Counted from the stretch's first letter, positions 1 to 11,417 are shown. The stretch is DNA of 64,000 nucleotides from Sepiola atlantica (GCA_963556195.1 OY744521.1:136493399-136557398), one strand, 5' to 3'. Numbers and translations are program-made. Notes: a model not told the origin generated them from the letters alone.

Positions 1-317
1 CGATTGAGTTAACCGTACAGTCAGATCTATGGTGTTTAATTATATTGTAATATTGAGAAATGTATGAACACCCTCCCCAACCACCTATGGGTAATACAGT
101 AACTTAGATTAAACAAATCATTTCTGATAGGTCATATTTTTCACAATTAAATAATTAAGTGTTGATAAGTCGTAAAAAAGATCAAGCAAAAGTTGATCAA
201 AAGTAGGTGCACTAAGTTAAGCTTTATTAAATGCTTTCAGATTCTTATTAGAGAGTTATAGATAACAAACAAGCCTCATTGAATATTATTCAGACCATTA
301 TTTCAATCTTCACTGAT

Positions 318-400
318 AGGTGACGGTTGCTGAGTGGTTAACGACATGGACCAACAACCAAGCTTAAATTCAGTTCATTCCACAGAAATTAGAACTTAGA
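318..400 (+). repeat. Possible tRNA-derived SINE head
   Basis: The stretch at 327-343 resembles the D-arm/A box of a Leu or Ser tRNA (ttgctgagtggttaacg). About 45 bases on, cagttcattccac (371-383) resembles a B box. The spacing fits an internal RNA polymerase III promoter. The anticodon arm does not fold cleanly, so this is at best a decayed tRNA-derived SINE. A second copy would be needed to confirm it. Confidence 0.3.
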
Positions 401-1660
401 ATGTTGGCAACCTTCATGTGGTTCCTCCTGTAAGTACCTCAATGTATTTCTAGAAAGAATTCTAACTAGAAAGAATTTTAACGAGAAAGATATCGAGGAA
501 AACCAATGCCAACAATAGAATCATTGATTCATAAGAAATGAATGAATAAATCTTCACTGAATGCTTAACATTCCTGACCATGTGCCGTACTAAACTGAAT
601 AAATATTAAAAAACAATTCAATAGTTCTTTAGTTTCTTGCATCTCTTAAAGGAAATGGCATCTTGTGTTCAATATTTCCACAGAATTATCAAAGACAGAA
701 TAAGAAATTTGTTTTGTGTCTCAATTTCAAAATAAGAATCTTCAAATATTCCATTACACTATTTACCGCCATTCAACGTGTGGGGTAAGTAGATGCAATG
801 TGAAAAGCCAACATATCGAAAGTAGAAAGACAATATGGCAAAATTAAACTGTTTCTCCAAAAGGTTAACAGCAGAAGTGAAACAAATTCCCTCACTTTCT
901 TGACCAATTCCGGCACCTGAAAAACTGGACAAAGGTTATCGCAAGGAAATGGGGGTCAGTCATCAGGAGAACAGGTTCAGTGGATGGGAGAAAGATTTTA
1001 GTCAAATGTAATTGATTCCCAACAATATCGACTTACAGTCACCAGATACAACCTTGAGGTGACACACATGATTTATACAAAACTACCATAAAAGAAAAAT
1101 ATAGCTGTTCAGAAAATTGATCACCTGGAGAAAAAAAAAAGCAAAAGGAGGCCAAATAAAATATTACAAGTGTCATTATTGTGTCAAACAGCAAAGTAAA
1201 ATGCTAATTAAAAATGGAGACGCAAAAGTATATAGATTAATTATTGACCATTATAAGTTGAAATTTAATATTCTAAACACATCAGTGTTTTTTTGCTTGC
1301 AAAGCTGGATTTTTTATTAATTAATGAGCAAATTAATGTTCAATCAAATCGGAATAATATTTAAGTGAAAGAAGTTTGTTTGTTAATTAATCAAATATTA
1401 TATCGAAGAAAAATTGTAGTCAAGATAACTTTAAATTGAAAAATTTTTTTATTTTTTTTATTGTTACTTAAACTTGATAAAATTGTGACACTAAATTATA
1501 ATGCCCCCCTACCCTTCCGGCTGTATCTATATTAGGAAATTTATGAACACTTCTCAACCAACGTTAATATGGTAACTTGGGATTAAAAAAAGCATGCTGT
1601 GTATCTGCTGGTACAGATACAGCGCATCTTGCTGGCAATTATGTACAGCAGTACTTTGCC
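400..1660. other. AT-rich stretch without recognisable genes
   Basis: I see no coding region, RNA gene or repeat boundary here. The 67-codon open frame at 1117-1320 is lysine- and asparagine-rich, as expected from AT-rich non-coding DNA. Confidence 0.5.
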
Positions 1661-1663
1661 ATA

Positions 1664-1845
1664 AGAGAAAGAAAGAAAGAGAGAGGAAAAGAGAGAAAGA
1701 AGAAAGAGATAGAGAAATTAAAAGAAAAAGATAGAGAAATTAGAGAGAGCGAAAGAAATTAAGAAATAGAAAGAGAGAAAGTGAGAAAGAGATAGAAAGT
1801 GAGAGAGAGATAGAGAGAGAGAGAGAGAAAAGGGAGGGATGGAAA
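1664..1845 (+). repeat. Purine-rich (GA)n low-complexity tract
   Basis: About 180 bases of nearly pure A and G (gaaagaaagagagagg and similar) lie on the plus strand. The Lys/Glu/Arg-rich frame across it is a composition artefact. Confidence 0.85.
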
Positions 1846-2007
1846 AGCTTCATGAGATTAAAATTCACATGCAGTTCTCATCTCAAACAAGTAAAATTCT
1901 GCTTGTGAACCTGTAGAATTATGAATGTGTTAAACCAGAATTCTCCATATAAAGTAGACTTCGTAAGAAAAAGGAATTTTTTTTTATTAGAGGTGTAGTT
2001 AGCGGTT

Positions 2008-2160
2008 ATGCTGACGTGTACAGGAAGTTGTGCCATGGCAGGAAGTGAAATAACAAAGAAACCAGATAGATCTTGTGTGTTTGACGTCAAAGCAAATGAA
2101 TGTCTTTTCAGAGCTCTTCCACCATCTCTATGGCCGGACACCCGATACAATTATTTCTAG
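2008..2160 (+). CDS. Hypothetical short ORF (50 codons), unrecognised
   Basis: An ATG at 2008 opens 50 codons ending in TAG at 2158-2160. The product is unlike the surrounding low-complexity translations: it has balanced composition, three Cys in its first 30 residues and a C-terminal half ending WPDTRYNYF. A polypyrimidine tract ending in 'attag' at 1977-1990 could be a 3' splice site just upstream. An in-frame TAG lies between that site and the ATG, so the ATG would be a true start or this is chance. I do not recognise a family. It may be an exon, a transposon scrap or nothing. Confidence 0.22.
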   Translation: MLTCTGSCAMAGSEITKKPDRSCVFDVKANECLFRALPPSLWPDTRYNYF

Positions 2161-2329
2161 ATAAACTTGCTGTAAAAAGAAAACCAAATAAATAAAGCAA
2201 AAACCAAGATGTAGCCCAGAGCAAATGATGGAGGTAATGCTGTTCTTTTTGTTTCCATAAGTCATAAGGAAAAAATACTTATCTACAAAAACTGCTACTA
2301 CTATTACAGAGACACACAACTACTCCCAT

Positions 2330-3200
2330 TGAGCTGACTGCTTACGTGTCGACAAGACGACAGCTGCTTTCTTTCAATAAGATAACACCATCAAGCTTTT
2401 TACAATGGCGAGAAGAATTGGCTGATCATAATGCTACAAACTTACTTCCAAGACTAACATACTGTTGTGGTATTTATCAGTTTTCAATCTGAACACTTGA
2501 CTCTGACTTTAGGATGAATCAAGTGTAAGGGAGGTAATCATCCCTTTTAAAATGTACAGACAAAATAATACTGTAAATTTACTTTATGGTTCAATTCAAT
2601 ATTGAAAGACAAAAAGTAACAAAAATAAACGATAAAAGCAAAACAAAAAAGAAAGATGGCAATTCTGCTGCCAATACACAGAAGTTTTTTTATTATGTAG
2701 ATTTTAAAACCTAACTACTTCAGGACTTTCATAAGCTGACCTAAAAGTCAAGGAGAATTTGAGACATATGGTTTGGTTTGTTTAATGGCATATCTACCAT
2801 CTATGGGTTATTTAATGCTAAATAAAGTTGTCAAATATAATTCTGTAGGTAGGATAATTATTTATATTCCTAGAAAACATTGCTCTCAGAATACATTGTA
2901 TTACTCTTAGAAGGAAATTTTACAGAAAGGGTATCATCATATCTTTACATTGTTCTCAGAAAACATTACTTGTTGAAGGAAATCTCACAGTGAGAGTGTG
3001 AACATTTATCTTAGAAAACATTACTCTTTGAAAAAATTACTCCTTGGCATTGGTAATCTCCTTTGTTCTCAACATGATTGATTCTCATCCACAACCTTCT
3101 AGTATCTATTTGGGAAGAAAATGAAAAGGGGAATTAAGGTTTTTTACTTTTTTGAAGAATCAGATTGAATAATACGGTTGGAGATGAACTTATAGATAAT
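2330..3200. other. AT-rich stretch, only a local degenerate motif
   Basis: No gene is seen. At about 2870-3045 the phrase 'gaaaacattrctct' recurs four or five times with 'aaggaaat' and 'ctcacag', which suggests a degenerate tandem duplication of roughly 60 bases. Confidence 0.4.
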
Positions 3201-3209
3201 AGGGCATGA

Positions 3210-3332
3210 TGTGATCAGGTGATTGATCGGATCAGGCCTCTGTCTGAAGTAAGGGCCGAAGTGGAGGAATGGCTTAGGCATCAGTATCTCCTCCTAAGAC
3301 ATCGCGGGTGGCCACCCACGGCCTATGGGTGA
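3210..3332 (+). pseudogene. Short GC-rich coding-like scrap (40 codons), probably transposon-derived
   Basis: A GC-rich patch in AT-rich DNA is open for 40 codons without an ATG and stops at 3330-3332. The peptide is rich in Arg, Glu, Leu and Trp, includes EVEEWLRHQYLLLRHRGW and would form a charged helix. It is followed by a G9 run. No family is recognised. The abrupt composition change suggests an inserted fragment of a mobile-element ORF. Confidence 0.25.
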
Positions 3333-3579
3333 CTCCATTTTCAGGGGGGGGGGGATACCCCATTGCATGGGGGGTAATTCATTGCCTTGCCGACATGGCG
3401 AGTTGAGAAATATGAAATAGATAGGTCTATCAACTAGTATCAAATAATTATTCGTTAGACAAGATTCATCATAAATTTAATAAATGATACAAAAATCTAA
3501 AATCTTCTACATATCTGTATCTAAACAACATATACATTTTTAATTCATAATCAGAGCAGGGAACTTCGTATCTCTGGAA

Positions 3580-3815
3580 CAATTAATGGAGGGGGGGGGA
3601 TTTATCTCTCAGCATGAACTCTTTAAAGAGACACTAACATTTTTCAAGTGGACAAATTGAATTCTGTGTGGTCCACCCCAAATCAGAGATATTTCCCATA
3701 TCTTGGGAAAATTTCTCTTTCCTTAGTAAAATTTCTCTTATTCACAGCAAGTCTTTTATTAACATGCATTGCAACTATGCAACCCACTAAACATGCTGTC
3801 AACTAGTATTAAATA
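3580..3815 (+). repeat. Dispersed repeat family D, copy 1
   Basis: Shares blocks with the inverted copy at 41880-42330 and the direct copy at 48560-49020. Shared landmarks are 'ctctcagcatgaac', 'aatcagagatatttc' and 'atgcaacccactaaa'. No coding capacity or termini are seen. Confidence 0.55.
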
Positions 3816-4889
3816 AGAATACATCTTCATTATTTGCTGTGCAGATTTCATCAGAAATTTAATCAATGATTACAATTGATTATAGAAAAAGTTCAATAAA
3901 TCTGTATCTAAACAACATAGACATTATTAATTCTTTAGAAATATTTTCCTATATTTATTCATTGATTATTTCAATAATCAATGACCGGGTAACTAATATT
4001 TCATGTTTTTGTGTTTATCCAATGTATTAATTCAGACATTATTTCAATAAAATGTCTATTTGGATATGCAGACACAAAACAAACAAGAAAATACAACAAA
4101 ATATTGGTTCTAAAATATTCACTTGCAATCAACAATTTAATTAATGCAATAGTGTTATTCAACATGACACATTAAATCCACAATGTGATAGTAGTTGTGT
4201 TGAGTGTTGGCAAACATGCAAAGGGAATGTCCGTTTTTGATTGGTCAAATCTGATCACATGGTAACCGAATAATTTTCACAAAATAATTTCTTACAAAAG
4301 GTTGTAACTATAGTAATCTTCGAAGCAAGGGTCTGATACATTTCCGTGTCAGGCTTGAAACAACATTGGCACCAAATTGATGTAAGTTTTAGATGCAGGG
4401 AAGGGCATTCCTTCCTCCCCCCCCCCAAAAAAAAAACATTAACAAATCAATCAAAGAAAAAGAATTCGTTTTAGTTTGTAATGCAATTATTCATGCAAAG
4501 AAAATCTCACTTAATTTTCTCACATAAAACAAATACAAAGTTATGATTTTTAGATTAGTAAACAAACTTGTTTCAGGCATAAAACCAACTTTCCCTATGA
4601 GAAGGCCATTTATTAGTTGTTTGGTATAATATCTGCAGGTCTTACACAGCTTTCAACTTAAAAAAAAAAAAAAATCTTCAGAAATGTACACTAATTTCAT
4701 CTGGGTTATATGAAAGTTATCACAAAAGCTTTATGTAGAACTCATTTATTATGCCTTCTTGGGCATCTCTTGTTTCAATCAACAATCTCATGTTAACTTC
4801 AAAAGATTAGAAACGCAGACTATAAAATACAAGTGTACACTCTCCATTAAAAAAATGACAGGAAAAGAAAAATATCCTTCGCCAGTGCT

Positions 4890-5095
4890 CACACTAATAT
4901 TCATATAAAATGCCTCAATCGGTGAAGTTAAAAAAAAGAAAAGAAATGAGGAAAAAAGTCAACACATAAATCTGTAAAAAAAGAAAAAGAAAGAAAACGC
5001 TTCATTACTGAAATGTATTGAAGGCGGGAGATTGCCTGACTTGCTACTTGGTTTCTCAATTCCTCTAAATATAAGGCCATGAATATTCAGCACTT
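4890..5095 (+). repeat. Dispersed repeat family A, partial copy
   Basis: The order 'caatcggtgaagtt', A/G-rich spacer, 'gcctgacttgctac', 'tttctc' matches the 3' part of the larger copies at 17880-18620 and 59445-60530. It represents only the last 200 bases of the family. Confidence 0.5.
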
Positions 5096-5194
5096 TCCCA
5101 CACTCACAACAAATTAGTTCACAAAGCATTCAACACTCATTAACGTTTATTCTTCTGCTAATCATGTTGAACAGAAGAAAATCGGAGAACAAGT

Positions 5195-5287
5195 ATAGAC
5201 AAAGATAATGCAATCACTTATAATTGCATTCCCTGTCAAGACAGGTGCAATAGAATAAGGTGCTATCTGTCATTATCTTTGTCTAAA
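5195..5287. repeat. Small foldback (inverted repeat)
   Basis: The arms tagacaaagataatg and cattatctttgtcta flank a shorter internal palindrome-like segment (attgcat...tgcaat). The whole could fold into a hairpin of about 90 bases. Confidence 0.5.
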
Positions 5288-5507
5288 GTTACAAACACAT
5301 CAACATTTTTTTTGGGGGGGGAGGGGGCTGTTTTAAGTATACATATACGTGTTGAAATAATTACCTATTTCAGGTAAGAGATTATAGGTAGCGCCTTAAT
5401 TTTTTTTTTTTACCTTTAACATCTATATGAATAAAATCAAATATCTTTGTCTATTTTGAAAAGACATTGTTAATAATAAATAAATATAAATCAAATTATT
5501 TAATGTA

Positions 5508-6839
5508 TAGGGTGTTTCAAAAGTCTTGGGAACATAACGATTTTTAATAACTCAAAAACTATTAGGAGTTGAAAAATGAAATTGGTACCGTTGGAAAGGT
5601 TAAAGTTTCAAGTTTTGTGGGGAATCTTCTAAAGTTGCTCAATATGAGCACCATTCGTCACACGGCAGACATCTAGTCGATAGTCCATTTCCTGCCAAAC
5701 GCGTTCCAGCATCTTGACGTCAATGGTTCCCACAACTGCCGTTACTCGAGCCTTTAGTTCGTCAATATCTCTTGGAAGGGGCGGCACATAGACTTGTTGC
5801 TTGACAAAGCCCCAAAGGAAAAAGTCACACGGGGTAAGATCTGGAGACCTAGGAGGCCAGGGCATGAGAACGTCATCACCTCGCCCAGATCTCCCAATCC
5901 ATCTACCAGGCAGCCTTGTGTTAAGAAACTGCCTTACTCTAAGACTCCAGTGTGGTGGTGCACCATCTTGTTAAAAAATGAAGTCATCAGATTCTGCTTG
6001 TTCCAACTGAGCCATTAACCAGTCTTCCAGCATGTTGAGATAGGATTCACCAGTGATAGTTGCCTCTTCAAAGAAGAACGGTCCATAGACACCTTTCTTG
6101 GAAATTGCACAAAACACGTTCACTTTTGGTGAATCTCGCTCGTGCTCAAGAAGTTCATGAGGATTCTCAGTACCCCATATGCGAGTGTTATGCTTGTTAA
6201 CTTTGCCATTCAGATGGAAGGTCGCCTCATCGCTAAAAACAAGCCGGTCATCAAAGCCGTTATCTTCCAACTTCTCTTGCATTGCAATGCAAAAGTCACG
6301 GCGAAGTGGCTTATCAGTGTCCTTCAACTTTTGGACCAACTTGAGCTTGTAAGGTACCATTTGCAGTCGTTTCCTTAAGACACGCCAGGCAGTTGCTGGA
6401 GCAAGCTGAAGTTCCCTGCTGGCTCTTCTCACTGATTTACGGGGGCTCCGCTGAAAGGCTGTCCGAACTTGCTCCACTGCATCTTCTGAAGTTGAAGGGC
6501 GACCTGTTCGCTTACTTGGGCACAAACACCTATCTTTCACAAATTTAGCATGCCATCTGACAATGGATTTCCTTTCAGGGGCTTCTTTTTTAAATTTCCT
6601 GCGAAATGCACGCTGAACACATGTCCACGATTCAGTCTTTGCAAATTGGAGGACGCAAAATGCCTTGTCTTGTTTAGAGAACGCCATTACTGCACCTGGA
6701 AAGATAACACGAAAATCATTAGAATGACCAAAAACTTGATTAAGCAAGCTTTAAAATGGCACCAGTTTCATTTTTCTACCTGGAATAGTTCATGAGATAT
6801 ACGCATTTGTAATGTTCCCAAGACTTTTGAAACACCCTG
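5508..6839 (-). mobile_element. Full-length Tc1/mariner-superfamily transposon, copy 1
   Basis: The element is 1332 bases long with near-perfect terminal inverted repeats of about 28 bases: left starts tagggtgtttcaaaagtc, and right, read inward, starts cagggtgtttcaaaagtc, differing at the first base. It is flanked by TA on both sides (5506-5507 and 6840-6841), the target duplication expected of this superfamily. It carries one transposase gene on the minus strand. That gene has a single nonsense codon, so the element is structurally mobilisable but not autonomous. A second copy lies at 58011-59238. Confidence 0.93.
5629..6687 (-). pseudogene. Mariner-like transposase with one premature stop
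   Basis: The reading frame starts at the ATG at 6685-6687 and would encode 352 codons ending at 5629. It matches the intact gene at 58060-59118 apart from three substitutions (Gly53 to Arg, Val100 to Ala, His234 to Asp) and a nonsense change at codon 239 (CAA to TAA, 5971-5973). The stop lies two residues before the second catalytic Asp, so any product from the first part lacks two thirds of the catalytic triad. The frame downstream of the stop is undamaged, which means the inactivation is young. An upstream in-frame ATG at 6745-6747 would add 20 residues, but copy 2 supports the internal start. Plus-strand frames at 5794-6795 are shadows. Confidence 0.93.
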
Positions 6840-7090
6840 TATTTATAAGTTGGTGGGAGGTTTCCAGGTAAGGGAACAGATTAACACAAACACATTAAAT
6901 ATATTATCTTCTCTCTCGATATATATATATATATTAGTACTTCATGTATCCACATAAAATATTATAAGGAGATATAATTTTTTATGTATCAGTTTTCAGT
7001 ATTTACTTCAACAGTGCTCGATACGTAAGTAGAGCTAGGTAGTAAGCAATGAAAATATATATGGCAATCAAGCTACACAGAGGCTCCCGT

Positions 7091-7116
7091 GTTTCATCCC
7101 CGGGGGGAATCGTCAG
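7091..7116 (-). ncRNA. Hammerhead-ribozyme-like core in a Penelope tail
   Basis: Read on the minus strand this is CUGACGA, then CCCC and GGGG arms able to form stem II, then GAAAC. That is the conserved catalytic core order of a hammerhead ribozyme (CUGANGA - stem II - GAAA). It lies about 380 bases downstream of the endonuclease stop codon of the adjacent Penelope-like element, where such ribozymes are known in that class. I cannot place a convincing stem I or III, so it may be decayed. Confidence 0.4.
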
Positions 7117-7493
7117 GCTAAATGCATGGAGTTATTTTTGTCAGGTGTTTTTATATACATGGCTTGCTAGTTAACCAATCAGATTCTTTGTTGTTCTCTC
7201 AGCCAATCGTTGGGCTTCCCGCGAACAAAGGCTTTGTTGGTGACGCTCCTATGTCAATCCTATTGTTTGTTAACAATGGAGTTTCCTATATCCTGTTTCC
7301 TTTGTTTTGTCAATACAGTAGGCGAATTTATTTTAACACGTGGTTTCTTGTATTTCTATTTTAGGTTTTAAATTTTAACTTGTTCAGTTTTTTATTTATT
7401 TATTTATTTTTATTTATTTATTTATTTTTTAAAATAATTTATTATATATCATCCTAAGGTAAATTTATTTCTGTGTAAACAGCCGTTTGCTAT

Positions 7494-7796
7494 TTAGCTT
7501 CTAGAGTTTAATAGGTTTCGGGGATCTTTAAAATTTAGGATTTCATATTTTTCATTCAGGCATAATCTACACGGGTCGTCTAAGTTTCTACATGTACTGG
7601 CCTGTCTTACTATTTTCCATTCAATTATTGGTGAGTGTCCATTTTCTTTGAGCTCCCAATAATGGTTAGCTAGTGCTGTTTTAGTTCGACGTTCTTTGTT
7701 TTTAAATGTGTTTTTGTGGTCATAGTATCTGGTCTTAAAGTCTAGGGATGTCATACCCATGTAGTATTTCTTGTTATTTGGTCTTTCGTTATATAT
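7494..7796 (-). pseudogene. GIY-YIG endonuclease domain of a Penelope-like element (fragment)
   Basis: The frame is open for about 100 codons from the truncation point to the stop at 7494. It begins KKYYMGMTS, the position of the paired GIY and YIG strands, followed by an Arg-containing helix (FKTRYYDHK). Next come ANHYWELKENGHSP, a Cys-Cys stretch (CRNLDDPCRLC) and an acidic residue in NEKYEIL. These are landmarks of the C-terminal endonuclease of Penelope-like retroelements, which nicks target DNA. The ATG at 7758-7760 is internal and the real protein would extend upstream into reverse transcriptase. No frameshift is seen in what remains. Confidence 0.75.
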
Positions 7797-8159
7797 ATAT
7801 ATAAGTTAATGTTTGTGTTTTAGAGAAATCGAAATATTAACAGAACACTGAAATAAGTTTCAGTAATGGTTTAATCTTTCACAGGATTTAAACACATCAT
7901 TGAAATGTTACTTCAATTCCATCTGGCGTCAATTTTCAGTTAGATTCGTAAATAACTGAAATATACTAGAATGTAAAAAATGAAATTGACTTTTTTTACA
8001 ACTAGAAATATGGGCCCTACAGAGCGAAAATCTATTAAATATTAAATTGTATTTAATGCCAATAAGTAGTTAAAGCAATATAAATTGCTTTGGACTATTA
8101 CAATAATTTCAAACTCTATTTTATAATGTTTACCCATTCATTTATTTATTATTATCGCT

Positions 8160-8480
8160 TATGTTTTAATTCATGTTTTGAAATATGATGTAAATCATAA
8201 TATATGACGTTACACCAAAGCTATAATTATTTTGTTAAACAAAGTAATGTTTTAGGCTCTATTTATAAGTTCAAAAAGATTAGTTGGTAGTACATCAAAC
8301 TGAAGATCTGAAGGTTTTGGTTTCGATTTCTGATCATGGCTTCCGCTTTATTTGTTGGGAATTTATTATTTACTATCAATGCAATATTTTCCATTTGTAA
8401 AAGTAAAGATCTCTGATATTTCAAAATGAGACAAATTCCACAATGTATTTATTACCTTTACAAAAATTGTGACTGACAGA
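8160..8480 (+). repeat. tRNA-Phe-like SINE, copy 1
   Basis: The segment 8271-8342 resembles tRNA-Phe: a D arm (tagttggtag), an anticodon region actgaagatct with GAA at 8302-8304, and a T arm (ggtttcgatttc). A body beginning ctttatttgttgggaattta follows. The same head, body and about 60 bases of upstream sequence recur at 41115-41430, so this is a repeat and not a gene. The acceptor stem does not pair. Confidence 0.6.
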
Positions 8481-8489
8481 CAGAGTAAA

Positions 8490-9810
8490 TCTCTATATCA
8501 GATAGATTTTCTATGTTTCATTAAACAAAAATAAAATTAAACAAATATCTCAGTGAAGAATACATTAAAAAACAGTTAGAACATTTAAATAATTATTTTA
8601 TTGGTCTTTTTAAGATTTACAATAATTAAATAAAAACGAATTAATTTCGATTCATTAAAACCAGTTATCGTTTTACAGCTGTCTGTAAAAAATAATGTCA
8701 TCAAGTAGTTTTTTGTTTTAAGAAAACACCACCACACTAACAGCCTTTTTTTTTTTTTTTTTACTATTACTTGACCTCATATTGCAATTTAAAAAAACAA
8801 CAACTTTTGTTTCAAGGCAAAAATTGGAAACATAACTATATTTGAAATTCTGTCCAACTAGAAATATATCTTCACACAGATAACCCCGGGTGAATACCAC
8901 GAGTATATATTTATACTGTCCCATAGTAAGAAAGGTATAACAGTCCCTTAACTTTCCTAGGGGAAGGAAGGGTGAAACCAGATATAGTTTATAACTTGGA
9001 TTAGTTTTAGTTTCTTTCACTATGCTTGCTTTGTAGTTTCTCTACTACTTTCACCAGATTGTCAACAGTTATGTTTTGTTCTTTTTAAGTTTTCACAAAA
9101 GACACAAAAGAAAACATGTACAATTACTATATTTTTTGGTTTCAATACTTATTCATTCATTTTATCAACAGAGCATGATTTGATTGTCAGTTCATCATTG
9201 TTTTGCTAGGCTGCTACTCAATCTCTGAAAAGACTTCTGTGTATGTTTTCATGCATGCGTGTGTGCCTGACTGTATGAATTGTGTTTATCCTCCGTCTAT
9301 TTATCTATATAAATTTAATGATTGCCACCAACAAACATTCTTCACAGCCCTTCATTGTTTACCTAACAATTACCCAGATACATTTTGCATTGTTTACAAT
9401 TCGGAATTTCATTTGTTTACCAAATTCTAATAAACTATTCTGTCCATTGTCCGTTGACTGATTTCATAAAAATTCAATACAATTGCATTTTACTAATTCT
9501 TTAACAAAATTTCATACTTTTTAGTCTTGTCTTGTTCATCAATAAACTTTCAATAAACTTTATAACTATTTAAACGTTTTCCCTCCATAGTGTTAAAATA
9601 CTACAGAAGCATGTTAAGTGGCTATACAAATGCAATGACATTTCAATCCAAGATTGATACTACCCCCCTGAAACATCACATAATATATATTCAAGTTTGA
9701 CCAAACAGTTTCTTCACTTTTTCTCTCAACCCTCTTTACTCTCCTCTCTTGACTTTAATACACTTGAGCAATGTTTCTATTGTGCAACTCTTACTATCCC
9801 CAAACATTAC
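8490..9810. other. AT-rich stretch without recognisable genes
   Basis: I see only short AT-biased open frames and homopolymer runs such as T16 near 8745. No transposon landmark is recognised. Confidence 0.45.
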
Positions 9811-9814
9811 ACGT

Positions 9815-10015
9815 CTTTCAAATTTACATAATTAATTTGTTTTAAAGCTTCTAATAAATTAATATTCGCAAATATACACTCATGATTGTTTTTTTCAGAT
9901 TTCCAGATGTATTTAAAATATTTTCCTTGATAATAATAATCTTGATAAAAATTATAAATAAAATTAATTGAAGACATTGTTTCATTTTTAAATCTATATA
10001 ATTGAGTTACGTAAT
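9815..10015 (+). repeat. Dispersed repeat family B, copy 1
   Basis: About 200 bases align with 40605-40795. Shared blocks are 'tttacataattaa', 'aataaattaatatt', 'gcaaatataca', 'atattttcctygat' and 'aaagacat'. Non-coding and of unknown class. Confidence 0.55.
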
Positions 10016-10122
10016 TAAATTTAATTGTGATGGAATATGATGGAATATGATGGAACAGCCGGTGTCCACTTCAATATTTGGTTACTCGCCCTCTGATTAT
10101 TAAGTATAACATGATATTTCGA

Positions 10123-10268
10123 ACGCACAGAAAGAGAGAAAGAGAAAAAAAGGAGAGAGAAGCAAAGAGAAAAAGAAAAGGAGAGAAAGAGAGAGAGAGA
10201 AAAAGAAAAGGAGAGAAAAAGAAAAGGAGAGAAAGAGAGAGAGAGAGAGAAAAAGAAAAGGAGAGAGA
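10123..10268 (+). repeat. Purine-rich (GA)n tract
   Basis: Nearly pure A/G on the plus strand, built from gagaaagaaaagga-type words. All open frames crossing it on either strand are composition artefacts. Confidence 0.85.
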
Positions 10269-10298
10269 TGGACACAAGACAGTGATGCGTTATTTGGT

Positions 10299-11397
10299 TG
10301 TGACAAAGCATCCGGGGCCGGCGGGGATCGGGTATCCTAGTTACGTGCTAGTATGCATATTAGTGATGATGCTAGACCCTGCGTAGAAACGAAGTGGCGA
10401 TATAAAACTAGTACATATATTCGACGTGAATCGGCTATCCAAACAGGGCTGGCTTAGGCGTCGAGATGTCTACAAAAAATCAAGTAATTGTCAGTTTTGG
10501 TTCATCGCCACACAAAGCCTATGCTTAACAGATGTTGCCGGGAATTGGGTAAAATCTTTAATCACCAAAATGCTAATAAAAAGTCAACTTAGAGATCGCG
10601 AGCTGGACAAGATAATCATCTAAGCCTGTCTTCATTAATTGAGGCAGATGGATGATGACCACACGGCGAGAAAATAAAGAGTAATTGTTTTTATAATCAT
10701 AGTGAAACCAGAGAAAAAAGATGCCTTTTATCTGTGTCGTTGAAAGAGGGCGCACCGCCCAAAACCCTGAGAGAGAAAGAGACACAGAGAAAAGGATGGG
10801 AGAAGAGGAGCATGTAGCGATAGTGATTGTCAATAAGAGTCTAGGCGTTTCAACGCCCGGGCAGTCAGATCCCACGAGAGACAGAACGAGCTGGACGTTG
10901 AGACGGGCCAGTCGCGTGCTCGTTCAACCATAAATAGAGAACCGGAAAAACTCCCATCGTTTCCTTAGATAAGTTAGTGACTTAAATAGCAATTTGCAAA
11001 TGTACTCGCACACAGAGAAAACCAGAGAACAACTTAGAGACAACACACCTTTTCCCTTTTGCTAAAGACATTTACCATACGATAGACATTACTTCAACGT
11101 AAAAACAATTCTTTTCTTTTTGTTGTTATTAATAATTATTCTGTCATACAAAAAGACCCAACCGAGTTGTTTCATATTGTTCTTTTCGCCTGGTTCTGCT
11201 TGAATAATCTTTGCTCCCCCAGAGCGAGCCGATTGCTATCACTCAGTAATCGTTCGCTGATATAAACAGTTTCAACGTGAGAGTTAGATGAGATCGACGA
11301 AGTCATCATCATCATCGTCGTCATCCCGGCCTAGAGGAATTTCGATCAACATATTTTTTTATTGCCACTACGACGATGGGCACAAGTGGGGTTCACA
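10299..11397 (+). mobile_element. Long terminal repeat of an LTR retrotransposon
   Basis: This 1.1-kb segment starts TGTGA and ends TCACA, the short TG...CA inverted termini of an LTR. A primer-binding-site-like sequence follows three bases later. It is noticeably GC-richer than its surroundings. A TATA-like box (cataaatag, 10929-10937) follows the GC-rich part, as expected for an LTR promoter. No 3' LTR is found in the window and no gag or pol frame follows, so this is a 5' LTR with a stub. Ty3/gypsy is my best guess. Confidence 0.5.
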
Positions 11398-11400
11398 GTC

Positions 11401-11417
11401 TGGCATCGCGACCAGGA
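11401..11417 (+). other. Candidate tRNA primer-binding site
   Basis: The sequence begins TGG (complement of a tRNA CCA end) and reads tggcatcgcgaccagga, three bases after the presumed LTR end. It is GC-rich in an AT-rich setting and would match an 18-base tRNA 3' end. I cannot name the tRNA. Confidence 0.45.

Larger units (their letters stand above)
7091..7797 (-). mobile_element. Penelope-like retroelement, 5'-truncated 3' end
   Basis: A minus-strand GIY-YIG endonuclease segment is followed by about 400 bases of AT-rich 3' region with a ribozyme-like core at 7091-7116. The 5' end is cut off at a (TA)n run near 7797, so reverse transcriptase is absent. This arrangement is typical of endonuclease-bearing Penelope-like elements, which are often 5'-truncated on insertion. 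The exact 3' boundary is not visible. Confidence 0.7.

Noticed and set aside
5794..6795. Plus-strand frames of 74-81 codons
   Set aside because: They are antisense shadows of the transposase gene. The same peptides appear as shadows of the copy at 58060.
8271..8342. A functional tRNA-Phe gene
   Set aside because: The acceptor stem does not pair, the T arm is altered, and the same segment with flanks recurs at 41191. It is a SINE.
10021..10386. Four overlapping frames of 68-102 codons
   Set aside because: All cross the (GA)n tract at 10123-10268 and are Arg/Glu/Lys- or Ser/Leu/Phe-rich artefacts.
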